NCBI GenBank assembly: GCA_934476075.1
Contig: CAKSNH010000004.1
Coordinates: 71,559 to 135,558, forward strand
Length of the DNA stretch: 64,000 nt
DNA from: an uncultured Clostridia bacterium
GTDB lineage: Bacteria > Bacillota > Clostridia > UBA1381
Direction: 5' to 3'
Shown here: positions 44,811 to 53,888 of the stretch, in pieces
Position numbering within the stretch: the first letter of the stretch is position 1
How the letters are laid out: every line of letters starts with the position of its first letter
Notes under the pieces: generated by a model
The model's input: only the letters and a program-made list of their open reading frames with translations
What the model was told of the DNA's origin: nothing
The model's database searches: none
Made by a program: the position numbers and the translations under genes

Positions 44811-46832
44811 ATGAAGAAAAACAACAATAAAGGCCGGCTTTCCCTCATTGTAATTCTGCTTATTTCATTGGGAGCTACATTCCTTTTAAACTGGGCAATT
44901 TCTATTCTTACCACCCCCGAAAAGGTGGAAATAACCTATACCGAGTTCATGAACATGGTTAAAAACAACGAGGTATCGAAAGTCGAATTGTACGCACGTC
45001 AATTTGTTATTTACAAAAAGGAAAATACCGAAAATAACACCGACGTATCATCAACCGCCGAGCCTATGGACCTTAATATAGGAATACTGGGTCTGCCTTC
45101 TGGCGGAAACAGCGGTCTGCCGTTTAATCAGAAAAAAATATATTATACGGGAAGTATAAATGACCCCGATTTATTGAAAACATTGAATGAATACGGAGTT
45201 GACGTTGACGCCCCTATTCAGGAAAACGATACAATGGGTTCATTCTTCAAGCAGTGGATACTTCCTATTCTTGCTATATATTTGGTATTTTTCCTGATTA
45301 TGCGTTCTCTCACCAAACGTCTTGGTGACGGTGCGGGCGGATTTATGTCAGTCGGACAAAGCAATGCCAAGGTATATATTGAAAAGAAAACAGGCGTAAC
45401 CTTTGCCGATGTTGCCGGACAAGAGGAAGCAAAAGAGTCGCTTGACGAAATCGTAGACTTTCTGCACAACCCCGCAAAATACACCGCTATCGGTGCAAAA
45501 CAGCCGAAAGGTGCACTTTTGGTAGGTCCTCCCGGAACAGGTAAAACACTTTTGGCAAAGGCGGTTGCCGGCGAGGCAAATGTACCGTTTTTCTCACTGT
45601 CGGGTTCTGACTTTGTGGAAATGTTTGTCGGTGTAGGTGCGTCGAGAGTTCGTGACCTATTCAAGCAAGCGTCATCAAAAGCACCTTGTATCATATTCAT
45701 TGACGAAATCGACGCAATCGGTAAAAGCCGTGATTCGCAAATCGGCGGTGGCGGCAATGATGAACGTGAGCAGACTCTAAATCAGCTTTTGGCTGAAATG
45801 GACGGTTTCGATTCATCAAAGGGTGTCGTAATTCTTGCGGCTACCAACCGTCCCGAAATCCTTGACAAAGCATTGCTCAGACCGGGACGTTTTGACAGAC
45901 GAATTATTGTTGAAAAACCGGACCTTAAAGGCAGAGAAGATATATTAAAGGTACATTCAAAAAATGTAAAAATGAGTTCTGCGGTAAATCTTCATGAAAT
46001 CGCACTTGCCACAAGCGGTGCAGTCGGTGCTGACCTTGCAAATATGGTAAATGAGGCTGCTTTGAGAGCGGTTCGCCTTGGACGCAGCGAAGTAAGTCAG
46101 GAAGATTTAATGGAATCTGTTGAAGTAATTATCGCCGGTAAGGAAAAGAAAGACCGTATCCTGTCCGAAAAGGAAAAACGTATTGTCGCATTCCACGAAG
46201 TCGGACACGCACTTGCCACCGCACTTCAAAAACACACTCAGCCTGTGCAGAAAATCACCATTGTACCCCGTACCATGGGTTCGCTGGGTTACACTATGCA
46301 GATGCCCGAAGAAGAACACTATCTGATGTCAAAGGACGAAATACTTGACCAGATAACAACTTTCCTTGCAGGACGATGTGCCGAAGAATTGGTATTCAAT
46401 ATCCAGACCACGGGTGCATCAAACGATATTGAGCGTGCCACTCAAATGGCAAGAAATATGGTATCGCAATACGGTATGTCTGACAAATTTGGTATGACCG
46501 GACTTGAAAGCGTACAGAATAAATATCTTGACGGCAGAAGTGTGGCAAATTGTTCGGAGCGTACAATGTCGGAGCTTGACAACGAAGTTATCGATACAAT
46601 GAAGGTATGTCACGACAAAGCTATGAAACTGCTTGAAGAAAACAAAGACGCACTTACCGAAATATCGGAGTTCCTAATTGAAAAAGAAACTATTGTCGGT
46701 GCGGAATTTATGGATATACTGGTAAAATATCACCCCGATTTAAAAGAAAAAGACACCGAAAACAATGACAGCGGCAAGACCGAACAGGACACAGAAACTG
46801 CCGATGTTTCGGACAATAACGAAAACAACTAA
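44811..46832 (+). CDS. ftsH: ATP-dependent zinc metalloprotease FtsH
   Basis: 673 residues from the ATG at 44811 (TGGAGA upstream). A membrane-anchored AAA+ protease that degrades misfolded membrane proteins and short-lived regulators. Two membrane segments (about 11-31 and 148-166) enclose an external loop; Walker A GPPGTGKT at 239-246, Walker B IIFIDE at 294-299, SRH region LLRPGRFDRR, protease motif HEVGH at 462-466. The C-terminus is acidic and Asn-rich. Followed by a bidirectional terminator. Confidence 0.97.
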   Translation: MKKNNNKGRLSLIVILLISLGATFLLNWAISILTTPEKVEITYTEFMNMVKNNEVSKVELYARQFVIYKKENTENNTDVSSTAEPMDLNIGILGLPSGGNSGLPFNQKKIYYTGSINDPDLLKTLNEYGVDVDAPIQENDTMGSFFKQWILPILAIYLVFFLIMRSLTKRLGDGAGGFMSVGQSNAKVYIEKKTGVTFADVAGQEEAKESLDEIVDFLHNPAKYTAIGAKQPKGALLVGPPGTGKTLLAKAVAGEANVPFFSLSGSDFVEMFVGVGASRVRDLFKQASSKAPCIIFIDEIDAIGKSRDSQIGGGGNDEREQTLNQLLAEMDGFDSSKGVVILAATNRPEILDKALLRPGRFDRRIIVEKPDLKGREDILKVHSKNVKMSSAVNLHEIALATSGAVGADLANMVNEAALRAVRLGRSEVSQEDLMESVEVIIAGKEKKDRILSEKEKRIVAFHEVGHALATALQKHTQPVQKITIVPRTMGSLGYTMQMPEEEHYLMSKDEILDQITTFLAGRCAEELVFNIQTTGASNDIERATQMARNMVSQYGMSDKFGMTGLESVQNKYLDGRSVANCSERTMSELDNEVIDTMKVCHDKAMKLLEENKDALTEISEFLIEKETIVGAEFMDILVKYHPDLKEKDTENNDSGKTEQDTETADVSDNNENN

Positions 46833-46833
46833 A

Positions 46834-46874
46834 CAAAAAAACTTGTCAGCAAAATCGCTGACAAGTTTTTTTAT
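46834..46874. terminator. Bidirectional terminator after ftsH
   Basis: ACTTGTCAGC (46841-46850) and GCTGACAAGT (46857-46866) form a 10-bp stem with a 6-nt loop and are flanked by A and T tracts, serving ftsH and the convergent zinc-ribbon gene. Confidence 0.9.
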
Positions 46875-46878
46875 ACTC

Positions 46879-47496
46879 TTAATAATAATATCCCGAACTT
46901 GATGCTATTCCGATTATTACAACAAAAATTATAATCCCGATTATCCAGCCCAGCGTTACCAAGCCGTTTATTACAATACCGGCAATTCCCATTCCACGTC
47001 CCGTTTCGGTTTCGGGATTAAAATTCTTCACACCTACTATACTGAAAATCACTCCCACTATACTTGCAAACGGTATAAAGAATGATACAAAAGCAAGCAC
47101 AAAACCTACTATACACGCCGTATTATTTCTTTTCGGCGGATACATATTATACGGTCTGTTATAAGGTGCTCCGTTATACGGCTGATTATAGCCTTGATTT
47201 GGCTGACCGTAATTCGGATTTTGACCGTTGTACCCTTGATTATAACTTTGCGGCTGTCCGTTATAATTAGTATTCTGCCCGTTATAACCTTGATTGTAAT
47301 TAGGGGACTGACCGCTGTAATTCACATTCTGATTGTAATTTGGATTTTGTGTTTGCGAATTATCATATTGTACATCTGCATTATCGGTGCTCGGCTGAGT
47401 TTCAGCATTGTTATTACTGATTTGCATCTCACCGCACAATTCGCATTTTACAGCATCATCATCAAGAGAATTTCCGCATTTACCGCAAAACTTCAT
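46879..47496 (-). CDS. Zinc-ribbon, Tyr/Asn/Gly/Gln-repeat, DUF4190-like membrane protein
   Basis: 205 residues. A zinc ribbon at the N-terminus (CGKCG and CELCG, about 4-22), then a 75-residue low-complexity section of repeated YNQGYNGQNPNYN-like units (about 48-122), then two hydrophobic segments (about 130-155 and 172-197) resembling the DUF4190 family (GIAGIVINGL). Proteins of this layout are widespread in Firmicutes but uncharacterised. It is the third gene after ilvA and ridA (11 bp gap), which may be only transcriptional linkage. Confidence 0.78.
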   Translation of the reverse strand: MKFCGKCGNSLDDDAVKCELCGEMQISNNNAETQPSTDNADVQYDNSQTQNPNYNQNVNYSGQSPNYNQGYNGQNTNYNGQPQSYNQGYNGQNPNYGQPNQGYNQPYNGAPYNRPYNMYPPKRNNTACIVGFVLAFVSFFIPFASIVGVIFSIVGVKNFNPETETGRGMGIAGIVINGLVTLGWIIGIIIFVVIIGIASSSGYYY

Positions 47497-47507
47497 AATT
47501 ATTCTCC

Positions 47508-47882
47508 TTACTTCACACTTGCAATAACTTCAACTTCACACAATACATTCTTCGGTAATTCCTTTACGGCTACGCATGAACGTGCAGGCTTGCCTGTAAA
47601 ATACTTGCCATATACTTCATTAAATGCAGCAAAGTCTGACATATTAGCCAAAAAGCAAGTGGTCTTAACCGCATTGTCCAATGATGAATTTGCCGCTTCC
47701 AAAACCGCTTTCAAATTCTCCATAACCTGTGTTGTCTGACCTACAATATCCTGTGCCTCAACATTGCCTGTTGCGGGATTTATCGCAATCTGTCCCGATG
47801 TAAACACAAGTCCGTTTACAACCATTGCCTGTGAGTACGGACCGATAGCGTCCGGTGCATTTTTTGTATATACTTTTTCCAT
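47508..47882 (-). CDS. ridA: RidA-family enamine/imine deaminase
   Basis: 124 residues. RidA hydrolyses reactive 2-aminoacrylate/2-aminocrotonate intermediates released by PLP enzymes such as threonine dehydratase, sparing other PLP enzymes. Family features: IGPYSQAMVVNGLVFTSGQI, PARSCVAV with catalytic Arg101, and Glu116 in CEVEVIA. It lies 16 bp downstream of the threonine dehydratase gene, so producer and clearer of the intermediates are in one operon. Confidence 0.94.
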   Translation of the reverse strand: MEKVYTKNAPDAIGPYSQAMVVNGLVFTSGQIAINPATGNVEAQDIVGQTTQVMENLKAVLEAANSSLDNAVKTTCFLANMSDFAAFNEVYGKYFTGKPARSCVAVKELPKNVLCEVEVIASVK

Positions 47883-47898
47883 TTTAATTCAACCTCTC

Positions 47899-49092
47899 TT
47901 ATACTATTTTATATCCATGGCTTGTAAGCTCATTTTTAATTTGTTCAACGTGCTCATGATTTCTTGTTTCCATAGAAATTCTCAGGAAGCACGAATTAAT
48001 ATCCGTGTCAACATCTGTACGGTCGTGATTTACCGATACAACATTGCCGCCAAGGTCTGCAATAATCTTCGATACGCCCTTTAATTGTCCCGGTTTATCG
48101 GTAAGCTCGATAGTAAGTTCCGCAAGTCTGCCCTCTTTCTGCAAACCACGGTTTATCACACGGGAAAGAATAGTAACATCAATATTTCCGCCCGATACCA
48201 AGCATACAACCTTTTTGCCTTTAAGAGGTAATTTCTTAAACAATGCCGCCGTTACCGATACCGCACCCGCACCCTCGGCAATAAGTTTCTGCTGTTCAAT
48301 CAATGTAAGAATTGCCGTTGAAATTTCATCATCGGTAACTGTAACAATTTCATCAACGTATTTTTCGCATATGCTGAATGTATTCTCGCCCGGAGTTTTA
48401 ACCGCAATACCGTCGGCAATGGTTTTAACCGCCGGCAAAGTTACTATTCCATGGTCATGAATTGAATTGTACATTGACGGAGCTCCCGTAGCCTGTACAC
48501 CGTAAATTTTGATATTCGGATTTAGATTTTTTATTGCATATGCAACACCGCTGATAAGTCCGCCGCCGCCGATTGGCACGATAACCGCATCAACATCGGG
48601 CAGCTGTTCCAATATTTCAAGACCGATTGTACCCTGTCCGGCAATAACCATATCATCGTCAAACGGGTGGATAAATGTTGCTCCGCTCGATTTCTGCAAT
48701 TCAAGTGCTTTTTGATAAGCATCGTCATATGCACCCTCAACAAGGCACACCTCCGCTCCGTAGCTCTTTGTTGCCTCAACTTTCGAGATAGGTGCACCGT
48801 CCGGAATACAAATCAATGACTTGATACCGTTTTTAGCCGCCGCCAAAGCAACACCCTGTGCATGGTTGCCCGCCGAGCAAGCTATAACGCCCTTCTCCTT
48901 TTCCTCATCTGTAAGCTGAGAAATTTTATAGTACGCACCTCGTACCTTAAATGAACCTGTAATCTGTAAATTTTCTGTTTTCAAATAAACATCACAGTCA
49001 TCACACAAACCGCGTGCCTTGATTAAATCGGTAGGTCTTACCACCTGTTTCAATACATACGCAGCATGATAAATCATATCTAATGTAAGCAT
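47899..49092 (-). CDS. ilvA: Threonine ammonia-lyase (threonine dehydratase) with ACT domain
   Basis: 397 residues. A PLP enzyme turning threonine into 2-oxobutanoate and ammonia. PLP Lys49 lies in TGSFKVRGA; the serine/glycine PLP phosphate loop is PIGGGGLISG. The C-terminal domain (about 320-397) is an ACT-type regulatory domain (TIELTDKPGQLKGVSKIIADLGGNV), as in catabolic-like and biosynthetic enzymes of clostridia; whether it feeds isoleucine synthesis or threonine catabolism is not decided. ATG preceded by GGAGAT. First gene of ilvA-ridA-zinc ribbon operon. Confidence 0.94.
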   Translation of the reverse strand: MLTLDMIYHAAYVLKQVVRPTDLIKARGLCDDCDVYLKTENLQITGSFKVRGAYYKISQLTDEEKEKGVIACSAGNHAQGVALAAAKNGIKSLICIPDGAPISKVEATKSYGAEVCLVEGAYDDAYQKALELQKSSGATFIHPFDDDMVIAGQGTIGLEILEQLPDVDAVIVPIGGGGLISGVAYAIKNLNPNIKIYGVQATGAPSMYNSIHDHGIVTLPAVKTIADGIAVKTPGENTFSICEKYVDEIVTVTDDEISTAILTLIEQQKLIAEGAGAVSVTAALFKKLPLKGKKVVCLVSGGNIDVTILSRVINRGLQKEGRLAELTIELTDKPGQLKGVSKIIADLGGNVVSVNHDRTDVDTDINSCFLRISMETRNHEHVEQIKNELTSHGYKIV

Positions 49093-49131
49093 AAATAATA
49101 TCTCCTATATATATGTTTTTTCACAATTAAA

Positions 49132-49160
49132 ATACTAACCTTTTTAATGAAAAAAGTCAA
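49132..49160 (-). promoter_or_regulatory. Promoter of the ilvA operon
   Basis: Minus strand: TTGACT (49155-49160), 17-nt spacer, TAGTAT (49132-49137); start codon about 35 nt downstream of the predicted start. Confidence 0.5.
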
Positions 49161-49206
49161 GACATTTTCATACATATGACCGATAACGTGTAATTTTATT
49201 TTACTA

Positions 49207-49235
49207 TTGAAGTTACGGCAAATTTATAATATAAT
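49207..49235 (+). promoter_or_regulatory. Sigma-A promoter of the SLH surface protein
   Basis: TTGAAG (49207-49212), 17-nt spacer, TATAAT (49230-49235), with the ATG at 49284. Confidence 0.7.
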
Positions 49236-49283
49236 GTATATAAATATTGAATTATAAAATTCGCATGGGAAAGGATAAAGAAT

Positions 49284-52200
49284 ATGTTAAAAAACAGAAA
49301 AATATGTATTTTATTAGTTTTTATGCTGCTGATAAATATATTGCCGACATATATCGCATTCGCCGCATATGACGGAGAATTTATCATCAACGATTCCAAA
49401 GTTGTCATCACCGAAAACGGTACTTACAAGGTTACGGGCAATGACAAAACGTCAAACACAATATATGTTTCAAACGACTTGGACAATGTAACCATTGACA
49501 TAGAAAATTTGAACATACGTCACTCATCTTCTTTCGGTGTTGCTCCGATTGAAGTGGGCACAAACACTCACCTTACATTGAATTTTATAAACGAAAACGT
49601 GCTTATAGGCTACAATACACCCGCAATTTCGGTTATTTCGGAGGATTCTTCCGTAACCATCAGCGGTACGGGTACATTGCGTGCATCGGGCGGTGAGCAA
49701 TGTGCCGGTATCGGTGGTTCCAAAACCATGGGCAGTGTTATCATCAATTCGGGTAACATTACCGCAATAAGCGGTACACGTTCAGCCGGTATCGGTGTGG
49801 GTTACAACGGCAAAGGCGGTTCTGTGACCATTAACGGCGGTACTGTAACGTCAACCGGCTACGGCGGCGGTGCGGGTATCGGTGCCGGCTACGGCGGCGA
49901 CTTCGGTGAAATCACAATCAACGGCGGTACTGTCAGTGCAACCAGCACAGAGGGCGGTGCAGGTATCGGCGGCGGTTACCGCGGTAAAGGTGGTAAAATC
50001 ACAATCAACGGCGGTGATATTACCTCACTCAGCCGTGGCGGCGGTTATTCAATCGGCAGCGGCAGATATTTGGTCGGCTCGGAAATTTATATCGACAAAA
50101 ATGCAAATGTAAACGCTTTTTCGGCAAGCGGTATTGCTCCGATTGAGGAAACCGACTTTACAACAAACGCATTCGGATTTGCCGGTGTATTTTCAAGCAA
50201 TCCTTTCAAAACGGACGATACTTTCGAGTTTAAGTCGGACGCAGGTTCAAAAACCGTCACTTTCCCTGCACAATGTCAGGAACTTTACACAACACTTCCG
50301 GCTGCCGGAACATATACCGTTACTTGCAGCGATGGTGACCTTACATACAAAGACGGCTCAAAAAAATATGACAAATTTGAAATTGCCGATACATATAAGC
50401 TTTTTAAAATGTTCTCAAAATGTGCGTGCGAATTGACAGCTCCCGACTTTCTTGTCGATGATATTCTTTTGTCAGCGTCGACAAGTTCAACAAACTCAAT
50501 AACTGCTACCACAAAGAAAGTTACTTTAAAAGCAAAAAATTCTGAATTTACACGTTCGGATACCTGTACATTGCACACATCGTCCTCACCATCAATAAAA
50601 TATAAATATGAAATTATAGAAGACCGTTCGCAGATTGCTACGCTAAGCGGTTCTTCACTTACGGTAAAGGTTGCAAATGCCGGTGTGTATTCCGTTACAG
50701 TGCGTGCAACCGCATATGTCGGCGACGGCGAACTGTCGGCTTACACCGATACACCTATTAAAATAACCAAACAAGTTGCTGCCGAAGATATTGAAGATGA
50801 TGATATTTATATTGACGCTAACGGTGTATATAACATCAAGGGTACAACAAAACACAATGCTATTATCGTTGCAAGCGACCTGCTTGACGTAACTCTTGTA
50901 TTGTCGGGCGTTAATATTGATTTGAGCCTGAATTCGGGAAACAATAAATCACCTATCACAATCGGTGCCGGTTCCAACGTAACCATTTCAAACAGCGGAA
51001 CTACAACGCTTAAATCAAGAAAAGACAACAATGTCATAAACCTTCAATACGCAGAGGGTTATGGAGCAAATACAACCGTTAATTTGAGAGGTACGGGCAC
51101 ATTATCCATGTACAGCAAAGGAAAAGCCTCTTGTGTCGGCGGTGCAAACAGCGAGGTATACTTCTTTGACAGTAAGGTTAAAATGTCCGCCGAAGATTCT
51201 CCTGTCGTAAATGCAGCAAAAGTTTTTGTTGCCGAAGACGCTGATTTATACGCATTTTCCGAACAAAATAAATCAAACCCTATCAGCGGTACATTTATAA
51301 CCGTAAACAAAGAGGGATTTAAACCGGCATATGTAATACAGGCTAAATTCAAAAAGGCTCTTGATATTACAAAAACTTCAACCGTAACATTTAAAAACAG
51401 TAAAACCAAAAAAACAGTATCAATAAGAGATGTAACAAAGGATACCAAAAGCGTGGCTGTTGTCCTTCCCGATGAAGGATATTACACCGCTTACTATAAA
51501 GCAAGTTCCAGTGACACTTTACAGGATTTATCATACACCGATAACAAGGAATCACTGCTTGAATTTAACGTAAGTTCTCACAATACTGCTATGGATTTTG
51601 AATTTTCACAGTGCAAATGTAAGGTTTCCGCACCGAAATTTAAAATCTCTGCAATAACTATCCCTTATGACGAATACTACCGCAGTTTCTATCTTGAAGC
51701 GGAAGATGCTAAATTTAAGTTTGACGAAAACTGTACAATCCATAACGAGTATTCAAATGTGGATTACAAATATACAATAGTCGAAGATGACGATGATATT
51801 GCCACTTTATCGGATTCACGCATAAAGCTTGAAGTTTACAATCCGGGCAAATACACAGTGAAAGTGCGTGCAACCGCATACGTTGACGGTGTATCCGCAA
51901 CAAAAGATGCCACTCTTAACATAACCAAGCTTACACAGGCGGAAACAGAGAAAAAGCGTGGCGAGGAGCATATGCCGTACATAAGCGGTTATTCAGACGG
52001 CTCTTTCAAACCCGACTTACCTATCACCCGTGCCGAAACTGCACGTCTGATGGTAAATGTATTGGATTTGAAATATATCTCCGATGACAGTGATTTAACC
52101 GATATAAGCGACCGTGACTGGTTCTATGACGATGTTGTATTAATGCAGTCAAAAAGTATTTTGACAGGCTATGAGGACGGTACTTTCCGTCCCGACAACA

Positions 52201-52556
52201 ATATTACCCGTGCGGAATTTTGCGTCGTTGTAAGCCGTGCATTGGGTGTTTCGGGAGCATCGGGCAAATCAAAACTTAGCGATGTGACAAATCACTGGGC
52301 AGCACCGTATATCAATGCTCTTGTTAAGAAAAAAGTTATTACGGGATATACCGATAATTCGTTCAAGCCGGACGCATCAATCACTCGTGCCGAGGCGGTT
52401 AAGATTATCAATGCACTTTTGGGCAGAACCCCAAATTCCGATAAAGTCGCCGAGGCAGGCGGAAACAATAACTTCTATGATTTAAAGAAAAAACATTGGG
52501 CATACTATGAAATATTGGAAGCATCGGAAAAGCACTATAAAAATGATTGGCATTAA
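49284..52556 (+). CDS. S-layer-anchored surface protein with Gly-rich beta repeats and C-terminal SLH domains
   Basis: 1,090 residues with a signal peptide (1-28, ending AFAAY). The first third is a beta-helix-like region of short repeats GGxVTINGGTVxSxGxGGGAGIGxGY (about 130-265). Two related central modules follow (about 285-510 and 520-880), each ending in a FxxCxCxLxAP and VRATAYV-type segment. C-terminal SLH elements (about 890-1085) anchor the protein to the cell wall polysaccharide. They are arranged as a half SLH (GYSDGSFKPDLPITRAE), two full copies, then a first half only (HWAYYEILE), a permuted set. The exact ligand is unknown; adhesion or carbohydrate binding is inferred. Confidence 0.9.
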   Translation: MLKNRKICILLVFMLLINILPTYIAFAAYDGEFIINDSKVVITENGTYKVTGNDKTSNTIYVSNDLDNVTIDIENLNIRHSSSFGVAPIEVGTNTHLTLNFINENVLIGYNTPAISVISEDSSVTISGTGTLRASGGEQCAGIGGSKTMGSVIINSGNITAISGTRSAGIGVGYNGKGGSVTINGGTVTSTGYGGGAGIGAGYGGDFGEITINGGTVSATSTEGGAGIGGGYRGKGGKITINGGDITSLSRGGGYSIGSGRYLVGSEIYIDKNANVNAFSASGIAPIEETDFTTNAFGFAGVFSSNPFKTDDTFEFKSDAGSKTVTFPAQCQELYTTLPAAGTYTVTCSDGDLTYKDGSKKYDKFEIADTYKLFKMFSKCACELTAPDFLVDDILLSASTSSTNSITATTKKVTLKAKNSEFTRSDTCTLHTSSSPSIKYKYEIIEDRSQIATLSGSSLTVKVANAGVYSVTVRATAYVGDGELSAYTDTPIKITKQVAAEDIEDDDIYIDANGVYNIKGTTKHNAIIVASDLLDVTLVLSGVNIDLSLNSGNNKSPITIGAGSNVTISNSGTTTLKSRKDNNVINLQYAEGYGANTTVNLRGTGTLSMYSKGKASCVGGANSEVYFFDSKVKMSAEDSPVVNAAKVFVAEDADLYAFSEQNKSNPISGTFITVNKEGFKPAYVIQAKFKKALDITKTSTVTFKNSKTKKTVSIRDVTKDTKSVAVVLPDEGYYTAYYKASSSDTLQDLSYTDNKESLLEFNVSSHNTAMDFEFSQCKCKVSAPKFKISAITIPYDEYYRSFYLEAEDAKFKFDENCTIHNEYSNVDYKYTIVEDDDDIATLSDSRIKLEVYNPGKYTVKVRATAYVDGVSATKDATLNITKLTQAETEKKRGEEHMPYISGYSDGSFKPDLPITRAETARLMVNVLDLKYISDDSDLTDISDRDWFYDDVVLMQSKSILTGYEDGTFRPDNNITRAEFCVVVSRALGVSGASGKSKLSDVTNHWAAPYINALVKKKVITGYTDNSFKPDASITRAEAVKIINALLGRTPNSDKVAEAGGNNNFYDLKKKHWAYYEILEASEKHYKNDWH

Positions 52557-52558
52557 TT

Positions 52559-53755
52559 ATGATTTCTACAAGAACTGTATTACATTGTGATTGCAACGGA
52601 TTTTACGCATCTGTCGAATGTGTGCGTAATCCCGAATTAAAAAAAGTACCCATGGCGGTTGCAGGTGACCCCGACAGCCGTCACGGGATTATTCTCGCAA
52701 AAAACGAATTAGCAAAAAAATACAACATTCAAACTGCCGAAACCATATGGAAAGCAAAGCAGAAATGTCCCGATTTGGTACTTGTACGTCCGCACCATGA
52801 TGAGTACAAAAAGTTTTCCGTCACAGTGAATGATATTTATAAACGGTACACCGATTTGGTCGAGCCGTTCGGCATTGATGAATCGTGGCTTGATGTGACG
52901 GGCAGTCAAAAATTATTCGGTGACGGAGTGACGATAGCCGATAATCTGCGTAACATTGTACGCACGGAAACGGGGCTTACCATCTCTGTCGGGGTATCGT
53001 TCAACAAAGTATTCGCCAAGTTGGGCAGCGATTTGAAAAAGCCTGACGCAACAACCGTTATAAGCAAGTCAAACTACAAACAGCTTATCTATCCCCTGCC
53101 GGTAAATACGCTTTTATATGTCGGCAATTCAACATTTCATACATTGAACAGTCTGAATATAAAAACAATCGGCGATTTGGCAAATACGGACAGAAATGTA
53201 TTGATTAAAGTCCTCGGAAAAGCCGGGGATATGCTCTACCTTTATGCTAACGGACTTGATAATGACCCCGTTAAATCAATATACGAGAAGAACGAAGTTA
53301 AATCTGTCGGAAAAGGACTGACATTCAGCGAAAACATTACCGGATACGAAAATATCAAAAAGGAAGTTTTTGCATTGTCGAGCAATGTTGCGATGCGGCT
53401 GCGTACAGAAAAACTGAAATGCCGCACAGTGCAAGTGGTTATCCGTGACCCGAATTTTAACAGCATATCCCGTCAAATGCCCGTTGATTATCCAACCGAT
53501 TTATCGAGAGAGATTACCTCATATGCCATGGAACTGATTGAAAAATCATGGGGTTATAACAAACCTATACGCATGATTACGGTTACGGGAACAAATCTGA
53601 TTGACAAAGACGATGTGACCGAACAAATTATGCTTTTTGATGACGGACATTCCGAAAAACGCAAAAAACAGGAACAGCTTGAAAATACGCTTGATGACAT
53701 AAAACGCAAATACGGAAAAAATATATTTCGGTTTGAGAATAAAAAAGACAAATAA
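52559..53755 (+). CDS. dinB: DNA polymerase IV (Y-family)
   Basis: 398 residues from the ATG at 52559; an in-frame ATG at 52547 overlaps the preceding SLH gene and neither has a strong ribosome site. Error-prone polymerase for lesion bypass. Catalytic Asp11 (HCDCNGFYASVE), Asp107 and Glu108 (GIDESWLDVTG) are present. Near the C-terminus, EQIMLFDD fits the beta-clamp binding motif QxxLF. A dispersed repeat copy begins at its stop codon. Confidence 0.95.
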   Translation: MISTRTVLHCDCNGFYASVECVRNPELKKVPMAVAGDPDSRHGIILAKNELAKKYNIQTAETIWKAKQKCPDLVLVRPHHDEYKKFSVTVNDIYKRYTDLVEPFGIDESWLDVTGSQKLFGDGVTIADNLRNIVRTETGLTISVGVSFNKVFAKLGSDLKKPDATTVISKSNYKQLIYPLPVNTLLYVGNSTFHTLNSLNIKTIGDLANTDRNVLIKVLGKAGDMLYLYANGLDNDPVKSIYEKNEVKSVGKGLTFSENITGYENIKKEVFALSSNVAMRLRTEKLKCRTVQVVIRDPNFNSISRQMPVDYPTDLSREITSYAMELIEKSWGYNKPIRMITVTGTNLIDKDDVTEQIMLFDDGHSEKRKKQEQLENTLDDIKRKYGKNIFRFENKKDK

Positions 53756-53850
53756 AAAAGTTTCTGATAAAATCCATGCCTTTGGGCGTAGGAATAGTAT
53801 TGCATTTTTGATTTTTTGTCATTGCGTTTTTCGCAATTTCCTGCAATAAA
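53754..53850 (+). repeat. Dispersed ~100-bp repeat, copy 4 (diverged)
   Basis: AAAAAAGTTTCTGATAAAA, then a diverged GC-rich middle (GCCTTTGGGCG), GCATTTTTGATTTTTTGTCA and ATTGCG-CGCAAT hairpin, TCCTGCAAT. It overlaps the dinB stop and is the least conserved of the four copies. Confidence 0.8.
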
Positions 53851-53877
53851 AAAAGAAGTCATACGACTTCTTTTTTT
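53848..53877. terminator. Bidirectional terminator between dinB and SLH gene
   Basis: A 13-bp stem, AAAAAAAGAAGTC / GACTTCTTTTTTT, around a 4-nt loop. Works for both convergent genes. Confidence 0.9.
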
Positions 53878-53888
53878 AATTGCAATAA

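Noticed and set aside
47170..47350. Short tandem DNA repeats resembling a CRISPR array
   Set aside because: The repeats are codon-level repeats of the Tyr/Asn/Gln section of a protein, without constant spacer or repeat lengths.
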